DNA of 64,000 nt from Phycicoccus sp. Root101 (GCF_001426245.1 NZ_LMCM01000010.1:415830-479829), one strand, 5' to 3'. Positions 29,594 through 38,872 are shown, counted from the stretch's first letter. The notes: generated by a model not told the origin, from the letters alone. Made by a program: numbers and translations.

Positions 29594-30060
29594 ACGAGGG
29601 CCTCGGCCTGCGCTGGCCCCAGCTCGTCGCCACGGCCGTCGTCGTCGGCGCCGTGTCGTGGATCGGGTGGCGCATCTACCTCGGCACCGGGGCCCTCCTC
29701 GGACCGGCGTCGTGGATCTCCTCGGTGCTGCTCGTCGTCATGGCCGTGCTCGTCATCGGTGCCGGTCTCCCGGTGCGCCGGTTCCTGCGCGGCGAGGCGA
29801 CCAAGCCGCTCAGCCCGATCCGTGCCGCCCGCACCCTGGTCCTCGCGCAGGCCGCCGCCCTCACGGGGTCCGGCGTGGTCGGCTGGTATGCCGCGCAGGT
29901 GGCCCACGCGCTCGCCGAGATCTCCCTGCCCGGCTACCGCGAGCTGCTCTGGCGCCTCGTGGCGCTCTGTCTGTCGGCAGCCGTGCTGGCGGTCGCCGGC
30001 ATGGTGACCCAGCGGATGTGCCGCGTGGACCCGCCCGACCGCGGCGAGGACGACGCCTGA
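29587..30060 (+). CDS. DUF3180 membrane protein
   Basis: Protein of 157 residues with four membrane helices (LVATAVVVGAVSWIGWRIY, ISSVLLVVMAVLVIGAGL, TLVLAQAAALTGSGVVGWYAAQ, LCLSAAVLAVAGMVTQRM). DUF3180 proteins are actinobacterial and typically follow folK; their function is not known. GTG 29587 overlaps folBK; GTG 29590 is equally possible. It is the last gene of the folate run and converges with nuoD, 4 bases apart. Confidence 0.85.
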   Translation: MVNEGLGLRWPQLVATAVVVGAVSWIGWRIYLGTGALLGPASWISSVLLVVMAVLVIGAGLPVRRFLRGEATKPLSPIRAARTLVLAQAAALTGSGVVGWYAAQVAHALAEISLPGYRELLWRLVALCLSAAVLAVAGMVTQRMCRVDPPDRGEDDA

Positions 30061-30064
30061 GCGG

Positions 30065-31234
30065 CTACTTGTCGACGTCGCCGACGACGAAGAACATCGA
30101 GCCCAGAATCGCCACCATGTCGGCGATGAGGTTGCCGGGGAGGACCTCGGCCAGCACGGCGACGTTGTTGAAGGATGCCGACCGCAGCTTGAGCCGCCAC
30201 GGCGTCTTCTCGCCACGGGACACGAGGTAGTAGCCGTTGAAGCCGAGCGGGTTCTCGGTCGCGGTGTAGAGGTCGCCCTCGGGGACCTTGAGCACCTTGG
30301 GCAGCTTGACGTTGACCGGGCCGCGCGGCAGCGAGCCGAGCCGGTCGAGACAGGCCTCGGCGAGATCGAGGCTGACGTGGACCTGTTCCAGCAGCACCTC
30401 GAGGCGGGCCAGGCAGTCGCCGGCCGACCTCGTCACGACGCGTCCGGGGCCGCCGTCGGCGAACAGCTCGGCGTACGCCAGGTACGGCTCGTCACGGCGC
30501 AGGTCCATGTCGACCCCTGACGCGCGCGCGATCGGGCCCGAGACGCCATACGCGGCAATGGTCTCCGGCGTGAGCACCCCCACGCCCTTCGTGCGGGCCT
30601 CGAGGATCTCGTTGCCGACGATGAGCGACTCGAGGTCGGGCACCCGTGCGCGGACCGCAGCGACCGCGTGCGCGACGCGGCCGAGCCACCCGGCGGGCAG
30701 GTCCTCCTTGAGGCCGCCGACGCGGTTGAACATGTAGTGCATCCGGCCGCCCGACGCCTCCTCCATCACGGCCTGGAGCTCCTCGCGCTCACGGAACGCG
30801 TAGAAGATCGGCGTGATCGCCCCGAGCTCGAGGGGGTAGGAGCCGAGGAACATCAGGTGGTTGAGCACCCGGTTCAGCTCGGCCAGCAGGGTGCGCGCCC
30901 ACACGGCCCGCTCCGGCACCTCCATGCCGAGCATCCGCTCGACCCCGAGCACCACGCCGAGCTCGGAGGAGAACGCCGAGAGCCAGTCGTGCCGGTTCGC
31001 CAGCACCACGATCTGGCGGTAGTCACGCACCTCGAACAGCTTCTCGGCCCCGCGGTGCATGTAGCCGACGATGGGTTCGGCCGAGACGATCCGCTCGCCG
31101 TCGACCACGATCCGCAGCCGCAGCACCCCGTGCGTGGCCGGGTGCTGGGGCCCGATGTTGAGGACCATGTCGGCGGACGCGAGGCCGCCTGCGCCGAGGC
31201 CGACGGTGAGCTCGCGGCCTCCCGTGGTGGTCAT
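30065..31234 (-). CDS. nuoD: NADH-quinone oxidoreductase subunit D-like protein, stand-alone
   Basis: Protein of 389 residues with the full NuoD/49-kDa fold: [66 protein letters not shown] and C-terminal [19 protein letters not shown], the conserved quinone-site end. No other nuo gene is nearby, so this is an orphan or second copy; the main nuo operon is presumably elsewhere. ATG 31234 is chosen ([13 protein letters not shown]); CAGACT lies 7 nt upstream in the leaderless position. A MidA-type methyltransferase, homologous to the complex I factor that methylates the eukaryotic subunit, lies 2 kb away on the same strand. Confidence 0.92.
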   Translation of the reverse strand: MTTTGGRELTVGLGAGGLASADMVLNIGPQHPATHGVLRLRIVVDGERIVSAEPIVGYMHRGAEKLFEVRDYRQIVVLANRHDWLSAFSSELGVVLGVERMLGMEVPERAVWARTLLAELNRVLNHLMFLGSYPLELGAITPIFYAFREREELQAVMEEASGGRMHYMFNRVGGLKEDLPAGWLGRVAHAVAAVRARVPDLESLIVGNEILEARTKGVGVLTPETIAAYGVSGPIARASGVDMDLRRDEPYLAYAELFADGGPGRVVTRSAGDCLARLEVLLEQVHVSLDLAEACLDRLGSLPRGPVNVKLPKVLKVPEGDLYTATENPLGFNGYYLVSRGEKTPWRLKLRSASFNNVAVLAEVLPGNLIADMVAILGSMFFVVGDVDK

Positions 31235-31283
31235 GCCGGTCAGTCTGCCGTATGCCGCGGTGCGGGCCCGGCGCAAGGGCGGC

Positions 31284-31865
31284 TCAGCCCGGGCAGCCGG
31301 CGATGTTGTCGGCGGTGGTCAGCCGGCCGCGGTCGTCGAGGCCGACGACGACGGTGTCCTCCCGGTCGCCGAGGCCGGCGAGCTCCTGGATCGTCGCCGA
31401 CCGGGTCTGCAGCGGCTGGTCGGCCGCGACGCAGTGGTGGTAGAGGATCCGGGCGTTCGCGGCGAGCGGGATCGTGAACGTGATCGTGTCGTTCTGGTTC
31501 GTGTAGGGGGGCTTGCCCTTGAACCACCGCTCGGGCACGCCGCTCCGGGCGAGCTTCGCGTCGTCCAGCTTCTTCCACGTGTAGCGGTCGAGCTCGATCA
31601 CCGTCGCGCCGGCGACCTTGGCCACCTTGGTGATGCGCCCGTAGTCGAAGGCGCGGCCCTGCACGTCGCTGGTCGGCGCCGCAGGTCGGGAGGGGCTGCT
31701 CGAGCTCGACGAGGAACCGCTGGCGGTCACGGTCGGGGTGACCGTGACGGTCACCGGGCTTCCGGGCGTGCCGCCGCCGCAGCCCGACAGGGCAAGGGCG
31801 GCAAGGGCGGTGGCGCAGGCCGCGTGGCGGGCGTTCGGGCGCAGGGGGAGTCGCTGGTGCTTCAT
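31284..31865 (-). CDS. Lipoprotein of unknown function
   Basis: Protein of 193 residues with a lipoprotein signal ([13 protein letters not shown]; Cys about 26), a Ser/Thr-rich linker, and a compact domain containing [41 protein letters not shown] and the ending [15 protein letters not shown]. Two cysteines of the mature part may form a disulfide (YHHCVAAD and AGCPG). I do not recognise the family. ATG 31865 gives a normal-length signal; the ribosome site is weak. It is upstream of nuoD on the same strand with a 49-base gap. Confidence 0.75.
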   Translation of the reverse strand: MKHQRLPLRPNARHAACATALAALALSGCGGGTPGSPVTVTVTPTVTASGSSSSSSSPSRPAAPTSDVQGRAFDYGRITKVAKVAGATVIELDRYTWKKLDDAKLARSGVPERWFKGKPPYTNQNDTITFTIPLAANARILYHHCVAADQPLQTRSATIQELAGLGDREDTVVVGLDDRGRLTTADNIAGCPG

Positions 31866-31937
31866 GGGGACAGGGGGGTCCTTTCGACGGTCAGCAACGA
31901 ACCAGTGTGCCCGCGTGGGCAGCACCTGACAAAACCC

Positions 31938-33194
31938 ATGGCCCTGCGGCAGGCTGCTCAGGTGCCCCCCGAGAGCCCCGCCACCGCGTCCCGGACCGCC
32001 CCTGACGGCGTCGACGCCTCCGACCTGCTCGACCTCACCGATCCGGCGGTCGTCGCCGACCCGTACCCCCACCTGGCGGCTCTGCGCGCCGCCTCGCCGC
32101 TGGCCTGGCACAGCGGCATGGGCGTCTGGCTCGCGACCGGTCACGCCGAGGCGGGCGCGGTGCTGCGGGACCGTCGGCTCGGGCGCGTCTTCGGCCCGCG
32201 GACACCCGACGCCGACTGGGACACGTTCAACTGGCTGCACGCCGACTCCATCCTCGACAGCGAACCCCCCAAGCACACCCGGCTGCGCCGCCTGGTCGCC
32301 GGCGCGTTCGGGCGCGGCCACGTGCAGCGCCTCGCCCCGCGGATCGAGGAGCTGGCTGCCGGGCTGCTCGCGGACCTGCCCGACGGCGGGTTCGACGTGC
32401 TCGAGGGGTATGCCGAGCCGTTGCCAGTCCTCGTCATCGCCGAGCTGCTCGGGGTGCCGGAGTCCGAGCGCGAGCACCTGCGCCCGTGGAGCCAGGCCAT
32501 CGTCAAGATGTACGAGGTCGACCGGACCCCCGAGCACGAGGCGCAGGCGAGGGCGGCGAGCGCCGAGTTCGCGGCATACGTGGAGGACCTCGCGGCCCAC
32601 CGGGCGAAGGCGCCGGGGGAGGACCTCCTGAGCGACCTCGTCCAGGCCCGTGACGGGAGCGACCGGTTGTCGGCCCACGAGCTCGTCGCGACGGCTGTCC
32701 TGCTGCTGAACGCCGGTCACGAGGCGAGCGTCAACGGGTTCGGCAACGGCCTGCACTCGTGGCTGACGGCGCCGGACCGCCCGCAGGTCGACGTCACCGA
32801 CGATGCGGCCCGCGCGCGACTGGTGGAGGAGTTCCTGCGCCACGACAGCCCGTTGCACCTGTTCGAGCGCACCGCCAAGGAGCCGGCCGACGTCGGCGGG
32901 GTCCACCTCGAGCCCGGTGACAAGGTGGCTGCGCTGCTGGGTGCGGCGAACCGCGATCCCCAGGTCTTCGCCGACCCCGACCGGTTCGACCCGACCCGCG
33001 ACCCGAACCCGCACCTGGCCTTCGGCGCCGGCATCCACTTCTGCATCGGGGCGCCGCTGGCGCGGCTGGAGCTGGAGATCTCGTTGCGGACGCTGCTCGC
33101 ACGGTTCCCCGACCTGGAGGTGGTCGACGTCGAGCGCCGGCCGACGTTCGTGCTGCGCGGGTTCGAGCGGTTGGTGGTCAGCCCACGCGCTTGA
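31938..33194 (+). CDS. Cytochrome P450
   Basis: Soluble bacterial P450 of 418 residues. The haem ligand motif is FGAGIHFCIGAPLARLE, the K-helix ExxR is in VEEFLRHDSP, and the I-helix is LLLNAGHEASVNGFGNG. In the I-helix the usual acid-threonine pair is Glu-Ala, so the conserved proton-relay Thr is missing. No ferredoxin or reductase gene is adjacent, and the substrate cannot be inferred. ATG 31938 is used without a ribosome site; GTG 31962 is possible. The last 17 nt overlap the opposing methyltransferase gene. Confidence 0.92.
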   Translation: MALRQAAQVPPESPATASRTAPDGVDASDLLDLTDPAVVADPYPHLAALRAASPLAWHSGMGVWLATGHAEAGAVLRDRRLGRVFGPRTPDADWDTFNWLHADSILDSEPPKHTRLRRLVAGAFGRGHVQRLAPRIEELAAGLLADLPDGGFDVLEGYAEPLPVLVIAELLGVPESEREHLRPWSQAIVKMYEVDRTPEHEAQARAASAEFAAYVEDLAAHRAKAPGEDLLSDLVQARDGSDRLSAHELVATAVLLLNAGHEASVNGFGNGLHSWLTAPDRPQVDVTDDAARARLVEEFLRHDSPLHLFERTAKEPADVGGVHLEPGDKVAALLGAANRDPQVFADPDRFDPTRDPNPHLAFGAGIHFCIGAPLARLELEISLRTLLARFPDLEVVDVERRPTFVLRGFERLVVSPRA

Positions 33195-34122
33195 CGGCCC
33201 ACAGGAAGTCGCCGAAGCCCCCGGGGGCGGTGAGGGCCGCGGACGCCGTCGAGCGCTCGAGGGCGCTCAGGTAGGCCTGCGGGTCCTCGGCGGCGAGGGC
33301 GAAGGGCGGGTTGGCTCCGTCGACGCCGAGCCCCCGCAGGGCGGTGCGCTGGTCGAGCAGCTCGTCGTGGTCGAGGGTGTCCATCGCGACGTGGGCGGTG
33401 AGGTCGCAGGTCCCGTCCGGGACCGGGTCCACCGCCCGCCCCTGCCGGTATGCCGCGAGCGTGCCCTGCAGCGGCCGTGACCCGCCGCGGTGCCCGTAGT
33501 CCACCGCCACCGCCAGGCCGCTGTGGATGCGGTCGAGCAGGGCGGTCCACGCCTCGTCACGGCTGAGCCCCACCTCGACGCGGTCGCCGGGTGCCTCGGT
33601 GGGCCAGTGGGCCGTGGCCCAGGCCAGCTCGGCGCCGTCGAGGGGTTGCCCGAGCGTCTCGGTCCCGGTGCCGGGTTCGACCTCCAGGGTGCGGAGCACT
33701 CCCTCGGCGTCGACCTCGCCGACGGTGCACGGGACGACGTCGAGCCACTCGTGGGCGAGGACGAGGGCGCCGGAGAGCTGGTGCAGGGCGGCGGGGAGGT
33801 CACGCCCACCGGGGGAGCTGACCCACTCGACCGGTGCCGACAGCGAGGCGGGTCGCTCGACCACGTCGACGCCGGTGAGGCGCAGGGTGGGGTCCGCGAC
33901 GTGGAGCTGCTCCAGCAGCTCGCCACGCCCGGCGCCGACGTCGACCACGTGGGTCAGACCCTGCTCACGGGCGAGGAGGGCCAGGGCCCCTGCGAGGACG
34001 GCGCCGGCCGTGCCGTGGGTGGCCGTCGTGAAGTGACCGCGCGGCCCCCGCTCGTCACGGTAGAACCCCCGCGGTCCGTACAGCGCGTCCTGCCACGCGT
34101 CGCGCCACTGCACCCCTGCCAT
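33178..34122 (-). CDS. MidA/NDUFAF7-family SAM-dependent methyltransferase
   Basis: Protein of 314 residues of the COG1565/DUF185 type. N-terminal WQDALYGPRGFYRDERGPRGHF is the family opening, and the SAM-binding strand is HVVDVGAGRGELLEQL, followed by VLAHEWLDVVPC, AVDYGHRGGSRPLQGTLAAYRQG and DLTAHVAMDTL. The eukaryotic homologue NDUFAF7 methylates an arginine of NDUFS2, the NuoD homologue, during complex I assembly. Bacterial functions are less well known. ATG 34122 has TAGCGT 7 nt upstream and no ribosome site, so it is probably leaderless. It diverges from the DUF2520 gene. Confidence 0.88.
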   Translation of the reverse strand: MAGVQWRDAWQDALYGPRGFYRDERGPRGHFTTATHGTAGAVLAGALALLAREQGLTHVVDVGAGRGELLEQLHVADPTLRLTGVDVVERPASLSAPVEWVSSPGGRDLPAALHQLSGALVLAHEWLDVVPCTVGEVDAEGVLRTLEVEPGTGTETLGQPLDGAELAWATAHWPTEAPGDRVEVGLSRDEAWTALLDRIHSGLAVAVDYGHRGGSRPLQGTLAAYRQGRAVDPVPDGTCDLTAHVAMDTLDHDELLDQRTALRGLGVDGANPPFALAAEDPQAYLSALERSTASAALTAPGGFGDFLWAVKRVG

Positions 34123-34129
34123 TCGGCAC

Positions 34130-34135
34130 ACGCTA
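34130..34135 (-). promoter_or_regulatory. Probable leaderless -10 box of the MidA-family gene
   Basis: TAGCGT on the minus strand, 7 bases before the ATG at 34122. The same hexamer precedes the divergent gene at 34316. Confidence 0.5.
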
Positions 34136-34303
34136 TCGAGGTCGGGGCGAGCCGCGGGTCCGTCAGAAGGACGGTCTGTCACCCGTCCCGTCCGGCTCCG
34201 CCGAGGGCCTTCACCCGTGGGGACCCCACGAACCGTCCACCCTGCCACCGCCCCACCACCACCCGGTCGCGCGGGCGCCGCATGGGGTGGGGCTCGGCGG
34301 GGG

Positions 34304-34309
34304 TAGCGT
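34304..34309 (+). promoter_or_regulatory. Probable leaderless -10 box of the DUF2520 gene
   Basis: TAGCGT, 6 bases before the GTG start at 34316, with no ribosome site between. Confidence 0.5.
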
Positions 34310-34315
34310 GCTCGC

Positions 34316-35212
34316 GTGAGTTCGGCCGACGAGCGTCCAGCACGGCTGGCCGTCGGCGTGGTCGGGACCGGCCGCGTCGGCGCCGTCCTCGGTGCTGCGC
34401 TGCGCCGGGCCGGGCACAGGGTCGTGGCGGCCTCGGGCGTGAGCGAGGCCTCCCGCAACCGCGCGCAGGAGCTGCTCCCCGGCATACCGGTCCTCCCGGT
34501 GGAGGACGTGGTGGCGCGGGCCGAGCTCGTCCTGATCGCGGTGCCCGACGACGCGCTGGCCGACCTCGTGGCCGGGCTGGCGAGCACCCGCACCTGGCAG
34601 GCGGGTCAGCTCGTCGTGCACACGTCGGGGCGGCACGGGCTCGAGGTGTTCGAGCCCGCGCTCGGCCAGCACGTCCTCGGGCTGGCGCTGCACCCCGCGA
34701 TGACGTTCACGGGCACCGCCCTCGACCTCGACCGGCTGGTGGACTGCTGCTTCGGGGTGACCGCCCCCGAACCCCTGCGAGCCGTCGCCGAGGCCCTCGT
34801 CCTCGAGATCGGGTCCGAACCCGTCTGGGTCGAGCAGGAGATGCGTCCGCTCTACCACGCAGCCCTGGCGCACGGCGCGAACCACCTCGTCACCCTCATC
34901 GCCCAGTCCCTGCAGGCGCTCGCTGCGGCCGGCGTGGAGACGCCCTCGAGGGTCCTCGGGCCCCTCGTCGCGGCGGCCCTCGACAACTCACTGCGCGCGG
35001 GTGACGCTGCCCTCACCGGACCGGTCGCGCGCGGCGATGCCGGTACCGTTGCCGAGCACCTGCGACAGCTGCAGGGGCTCACCCCCGACATCCGGCCGAC
35101 GTACGTGGCGCTGGCGCGGGCCACGGCGGAGCGGGCCCTGGCCAGCGGACGGTTGCGACCGCAGGCCGCCGAGCCACTGCTGGACATCCTCGCGAGCGAT
35201 CAGGAGCAATGA
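34316..35212 (+). CDS. Rossmann-like plus DUF2520 oxidoreductase-like protein
   Basis: Protein of 298 residues with an N-terminal NAD(P)-type Rossmann fold (VGVVGTGRVGAVLGAALRRAGH, then LVLIAVPDDALADLV) and a C-terminal helical DUF2520 domain (LYHAALAHGANHLVTLI, LGPLVAAALDNSLRAGD). It resembles 6-phosphogluconate/ketopantoate reductase-like proteins and sits directly before panC, so it may supply or check a step of pantoate metabolism, but this is inference. The GTG start at 34316 looks leaderless. Its stop abuts the panC start with no gap. Confidence 0.88.
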   Translation: MSSADERPARLAVGVVGTGRVGAVLGAALRRAGHRVVAASGVSEASRNRAQELLPGIPVLPVEDVVARAELVLIAVPDDALADLVAGLASTRTWQAGQLVVHTSGRHGLEVFEPALGQHVLGLALHPAMTFTGTALDLDRLVDCCFGVTAPEPLRAVAEALVLEIGSEPVWVEQEMRPLYHAALAHGANHLVTLIAQSLQALAAAGVETPSRVLGPLVAAALDNSLRAGDAALTGPVARGDAGTVAEHLRQLQGLTPDIRPTYVALARATAERALASGRLRPQAAEPLLDILASDQEQ

Positions 35213-36184
35213 GTGAGTGACCCCCGTCCCGTCGGCGCCGTCGACGGCCCCGTCGTCGCCCGCACCCGCGCGGAGCTGCGGACCGCCCGCGCGCGCCTCA
35301 CCGGTGGCGACGTCGCCGTCGTGATGACCATGGGAGCCCTGCACGAGGGGCACGCGACGCTCATCGAGACGGCCCGCCGCAAGGCCGCCCACGTCGTCGT
35401 CACGATCTTCCTCAACCCGCTGCAGTTCGGGCCGCGCGAGGACCTGTCCCGCTACCCGCGCACCTTCGACTCCGACATGGAGATCTGCCGCAAGGCCGGC
35501 GTCGACGTGGTCTTCGCCCCGACCCCGGACGTGATCTACCAGGACGGCGACCCGGGCGTCCGCATCTCCGCCGGTCCGCTCGGCAACGTCCTCGAGGGCC
35601 AGGCCCGACCCGGTCACTTCGACGGGATGCTCACGGTCGTCGCGAAGCTGTTCCACCTCACCGGTGCCGACAGCGCCTACTTCGGCCAGAAGGACGCCCA
35701 GCAGCTCCTCCTCATCCGCCGTATGGTGCGCGACCTCGACTTCCCGGTCGACGTGGTCTCCGTGCCGACCGTCCGCGAGTCCGACGGCCTGGCGATGAGC
35801 AGCCGCAACACCTACCTCACCGACTCCGACCGCGAGGTCGCGCTGTGCCTGTCCCGGGCCCTGGAGGCCGGGGCTGCCGCCGCGGCCGAGGGCCCGTCGG
35901 CGATCCGGCGAGCAGCCCGGTCGGTGCTCGTGCGCGAACCCCTGGCCCTCGTGGACTACCTCGTCCTCGTCCACCCCTACACGCTCGAGGACGTGCCCGA
36001 GTGGTACCGCGGTGAGGCGCTGCTCGCGGTCGCCGGACGCGTCGGCACGACCCGGCTGATCGACAACCTGCCGGTGCTCGTGGGACCCGGTGGGCGGGCC
36101 CTCGAGGTGTTCTCCGACGTCGACACCGCGACGCCCGCCGTCCCTGCGACGCCGTCCGTGACGGGTCGCCCGGATGGCGACTGA
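35213..36184 (+). CDS. panC: Pantothenate synthetase
   Basis: Protein of 323 residues joining pantoate and beta-alanine with ATP to make pantothenate. The nucleotide motif is TMGALHEGHATLI (HxGH), with NPLQFGPREDLSRYPR, GHFDGMLTVVAKLF and YFGQKDAQQL as substrate motifs and SSRNTYL as the KMSKS-like loop. GTG 35213 follows the DUF2520 stop immediately. The C-terminal 20 residues are a tail. It overlaps nadB by 11 nt. panB and panD are not in the window. Confidence 0.96.
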   Translation: MSDPRPVGAVDGPVVARTRAELRTARARLTGGDVAVVMTMGALHEGHATLIETARRKAAHVVVTIFLNPLQFGPREDLSRYPRTFDSDMEICRKAGVDVVFAPTPDVIYQDGDPGVRISAGPLGNVLEGQARPGHFDGMLTVVAKLFHLTGADSAYFGQKDAQQLLLIRRMVRDLDFPVDVVSVPTVRESDGLAMSSRNTYLTDSDREVALCLSRALEAGAAAAAEGPSAIRRAARSVLVREPLALVDYLVLVHPYTLEDVPEWYRGEALLAVAGRVGTTRLIDNLPVLVGPGGRALEVFSDVDTATPAVPATPSVTGRPDGD

Positions 36185-37853
36185 GCTGACGGTCCCGCGC
36201 TGGCTCGTGGCGGGGGAGCCCGGCTGGACCGCCTCGGCCGACGTCGTCGTCGTCGGCTCGGGCATCGCCGGCCTCACCACGGCCCTGCGGCTGCGCCAGC
36301 GGGTCGACCGCGTGCTGCTCGTGACCAAGACGGTGCTGAACGAGGGGTCGACCCAGTGGGCCCAGGGCGGCATCGCCGCGGCCCTCGACCCCGCCGACTC
36401 CCCGGAGGAGCACCTGCACGACACCCTCGTCGCGGGCTGCGGCGTCTGCGACGTCCGGGCCGTGACCGCCCTCGTCAACGAGGGACCTGAGCGGGTGCGA
36501 GAGCTCGTGGCGCTCGGCGCCGAGTTCGACCTCGACGACGAGGGCGAGCTCAAGCTGACCCGCGAGGGCGGCCACCACCGCGACCGCATCGCCCACGCCG
36601 GCGGCGACGCCACCGGCAAGGAGATCTCCCGGGCCCTCATCGCGGCCCTGCACGCGGTGCAGGACGACCCGGGCATCGAGGTCATCGAGCACGCCCTCGT
36701 GGTCGACCTCCTCCAGGACGCGCGGGACCGAGTCTGCGGAGTCACCCTGCACGTCATCGGCGAGGGCCAGATGGACGGCGTCGGGGCAGCCCTGGCGCGC
36801 GCGGTCGTCCTCGCGACCGGCGGCCTCGGGCAGGTCTACTCCGCCACGACCAACCCCTCCGTCGCCACGGGCGACGGGCTGGGAGCGGCCCTGCGCGCCG
36901 GAGCCGTCCTGGCGGACGTCGAGTTCGTGCAGTTCCACCCGACCGTGCTCTGGCTCGGCGAGGGGTCCAGCGGTCAGCAGCCGCTGATCTCCGAGGCGGT
37001 GCGCGGAGAGGGTGCGTTCCTCGTGGACCGGGACGGCGTGCGGTTCATGCAGGGTCGGCACCCGCTGGCCGACCTCGCACCACGCGACGTCGTCTCGCGC
37101 GCGATCGTCGACCGGATGCACCAGACCGGTGACAACCACGTCTTCCTCGACGCCCGCCACCTCGGTCGTGAGTTCCTCGAGGCGCGGTTCCCGTCGATCG
37201 TGGCCCGCTGTCGCGAGCTCGGGTTCGATCCCGTGACCGACCTCCTCCCGGTGGCTCCCGCCCAGCACTACGCCAGTGGCGGCGTGCGCACCGACCTCGT
37301 CGGACGCACCTCCCTCGACGGCCTCTACGCCTGTGGCGAGGTCTCCTGCACCGGTGTCCACGGCGCCAACCGGCTCGCCTCCAACTCGCTGCTCGAGGGC
37401 CTGGTCTTCGCCCACCGCATCGCCGACGACATCAGCGCCCGGCTCGCCGAGGGCCAGCTGCCGCAGGTGGACCCGGTCCGCCCGACCGCCGACACGGCAC
37501 TGCTCGACGCCTCGGCCCGGGTGCAGGTCCAGGCCACCATGACGACGGGGTCCGGCGCGGTCCGTTCGGCTGACTCGCTGGCCGCTGCGGCCGCCGCGCT
37601 CGTGGAGCTCGCCGCCGCCGCGACCTCGGGCGAACCCGGCCCGCTGTCGTGGGAGACGACCAACCTCCTGCACGTCGGACAGGTGCTGACCCTCGCAGCG
37701 GCCCTGCGCGAGGAGACCCGCGGGGGCCACGTCCGCTCGGACTTCCCCGAGCAGGTCGACCCGTCGTGGCGCGGTCACACCCAGCTCGTCCGTGGCGTCG
37801 ACGGTGCCGTCACGACGACGTTCGTCCCCGTCCCCGAACAGGACCTGGCATGA
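36174..37853 (+). CDS. nadB: L-aspartate oxidase
   Basis: FAD enzyme of 559 residues making iminoaspartate, the first step of de novo NAD synthesis. The dinucleotide site is VVVVGSGIAGLTTALRL; substrate loops are STQWAQGGIAAAL, EGGHHRDRIAHAGGDATGKE, EFVQFHPT and GEVSCTGVHGANRLASNSLL. The C-terminal helical domain is present. ATG 36174 overlaps the end of panC, and the stop overlaps nadC by 4 nt (ATGA). The partner quinolinate synthase gene nadA is not adjacent and not in the window. Confidence 0.96.
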   Translation: MATELTVPRWLVAGEPGWTASADVVVVGSGIAGLTTALRLRQRVDRVLLVTKTVLNEGSTQWAQGGIAAALDPADSPEEHLHDTLVAGCGVCDVRAVTALVNEGPERVRELVALGAEFDLDDEGELKLTREGGHHRDRIAHAGGDATGKEISRALIAALHAVQDDPGIEVIEHALVVDLLQDARDRVCGVTLHVIGEGQMDGVGAALARAVVLATGGLGQVYSATTNPSVATGDGLGAALRAGAVLADVEFVQFHPTVLWLGEGSSGQQPLISEAVRGEGAFLVDRDGVRFMQGRHPLADLAPRDVVSRAIVDRMHQTGDNHVFLDARHLGREFLEARFPSIVARCRELGFDPVTDLLPVAPAQHYASGGVRTDLVGRTSLDGLYACGEVSCTGVHGANRLASNSLLEGLVFAHRIADDISARLAEGQLPQVDPVRPTADTALLDASARVQVQATMTTGSGAVRSADSLAAAAAALVELAAAATSGEPGPLSWETTNLLHVGQVLTLAAALREETRGGHVRSDFPEQVDPSWRGHTQLVRGVDGAVTTTFVPVPEQDLA

Positions 37854-38725
37854 CCGACCTGCAGTTCCCGCAGACCGACGCCCTCGAGGTGGTCCGCGTC
37901 GCGCTCGACGAGGACCTCGGCGGCCCCGACGGGGTCGACGTCACCACGTCGGCGACGATCCCCCCGGACCAGGTGAGCACCGCCCACGTGGTGGCGCGCG
38001 CGGCGGGGGTGCTCGGCGGCATACCGGTCGTCCCGCTGGTCTTCGACGAGGTCGCGCGACGCCTCGGGGCCGCGCCGGTCCACGTCGAGGTCCTGCGCGC
38101 CGACGGTGACCGGCTCGTCCGCGGCGACGTCGTCGCGACGGTCGAGGGCTCCACGCAGGTCGTCCTCGTCGGCGAACGCACCATGCTCAACATCGTCTGC
38201 CGGCTGTCCGGCATCGCCACGCACACGCGCCAGTGGGCCCAGGAGCTCGAGGGCACCGGGGCGACCGTCCTCGACACCCGCAAGACCACGCCCGGGCTGC
38301 GCGCGCTCGAGAAGTACGCCGTGCGAGCCGGCGGCGGCACCAACAAGCGGATGGGCCTGCACGACGTGGCCATGATCAAGGACAACCACAAGCTGGCGGC
38401 CGGTTCCCTCGCCAGGGCGTATGCCGCGGTGCGGGCCCGCTACCCCGACGTGCCGGTCCAGGTGGAGGTCACCACCACGGCCGAGGCGCTCGAGTCGGTG
38501 GGGGTCGGGGCGCGGTTCCTGCTGTGCGACAACATGTCCGTCGACCTGCTGCACGAGACGGTCGAGGCGGTGCGCGCGACCGGCGAGGACGTAGAGCTCG
38601 AGGCGACCGGCGGCCTGACGCTCGACGTGGCGCGCGAGTACGCCCTGACCGGGGTCGACTACCTCAGCGTCGGTGGGCTCACCCACTCCTCGCCGATCCT
38701 CGACCTCGCCCTCGACCTCGTCTGA
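37850..38725 (+). CDS. nadC: Nicotinate-nucleotide pyrophosphorylase (quinolinate phosphoribosyltransferase)
   Basis: Protein of 291 residues turning quinolinate and PRPP into nicotinate mononucleotide. Motifs are GERTMLNIVCRLSGIATHTR, LDTRKTTPGLRALEKYAV, GGGTNKRMGLHD, MIKDNH and EATGGLTLDVAREYALTGVD, ending VGGLTHSSPILDLALDLV. ATG 37850 overlaps the nadB stop. In many actinobacteria a type III pantothenate kinase gene follows; here it does not, and the next gene is lysS. Confidence 0.96.
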   Translation: MTDLQFPQTDALEVVRVALDEDLGGPDGVDVTTSATIPPDQVSTAHVVARAAGVLGGIPVVPLVFDEVARRLGAAPVHVEVLRADGDRLVRGDVVATVEGSTQVVLVGERTMLNIVCRLSGIATHTRQWAQELEGTGATVLDTRKTTPGLRALEKYAVRAGGGTNKRMGLHDVAMIKDNHKLAAGSLARAYAAVRARYPDVPVQVEVTTTAEALESVGVGARFLLCDNMSVDLLHETVEAVRATGEDVELEATGGLTLDVAREYALTGVDYLSVGGLTHSSPILDLALDLV

Positions 38726-38760
38726 CCCAGGCCGTCGTCGTCGCCGGTCCCGCCCGGCGG

Positions 38761-38802
38761 TGCCCCGTTACCCGTGCCGCGTTGCCCGTGCCCCGTTGCC
38801 CG
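38761..38802. repeat. Three tandem 14-bp repeats
   Basis: Three back-to-back copies with the consensus TGCCSCGTTRCCCG: TGCCCCGTTACCCG, TGCCGCGTTGCCCG and TGCCCCGTTGCCCG. They start 36 bases after the nadC stop and end directly beside an imperfect inverted repeat. Confidence 0.75.
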
Positions 38803-38803
38803 C

Positions 38804-38872
38804 GCGAAGCGGGTGTCGTTCGGTGAACCGGCACTTATTTCCCATGGTTTCCCCGAAGGACACCCGCTTTGC
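38804..38872. repeat. 20-bp imperfect inverted repeat between nadC and lysS
   Basis: GCGAAGCGGGTGTCGTTCGG (38804-38823) and CCGAAGGACACCCGCTTTGC (38853-38872) pair with two mismatches around a 29-base, less GC-rich loop. This could terminate nadC transcripts, although the loop is long. Confidence 0.65.
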
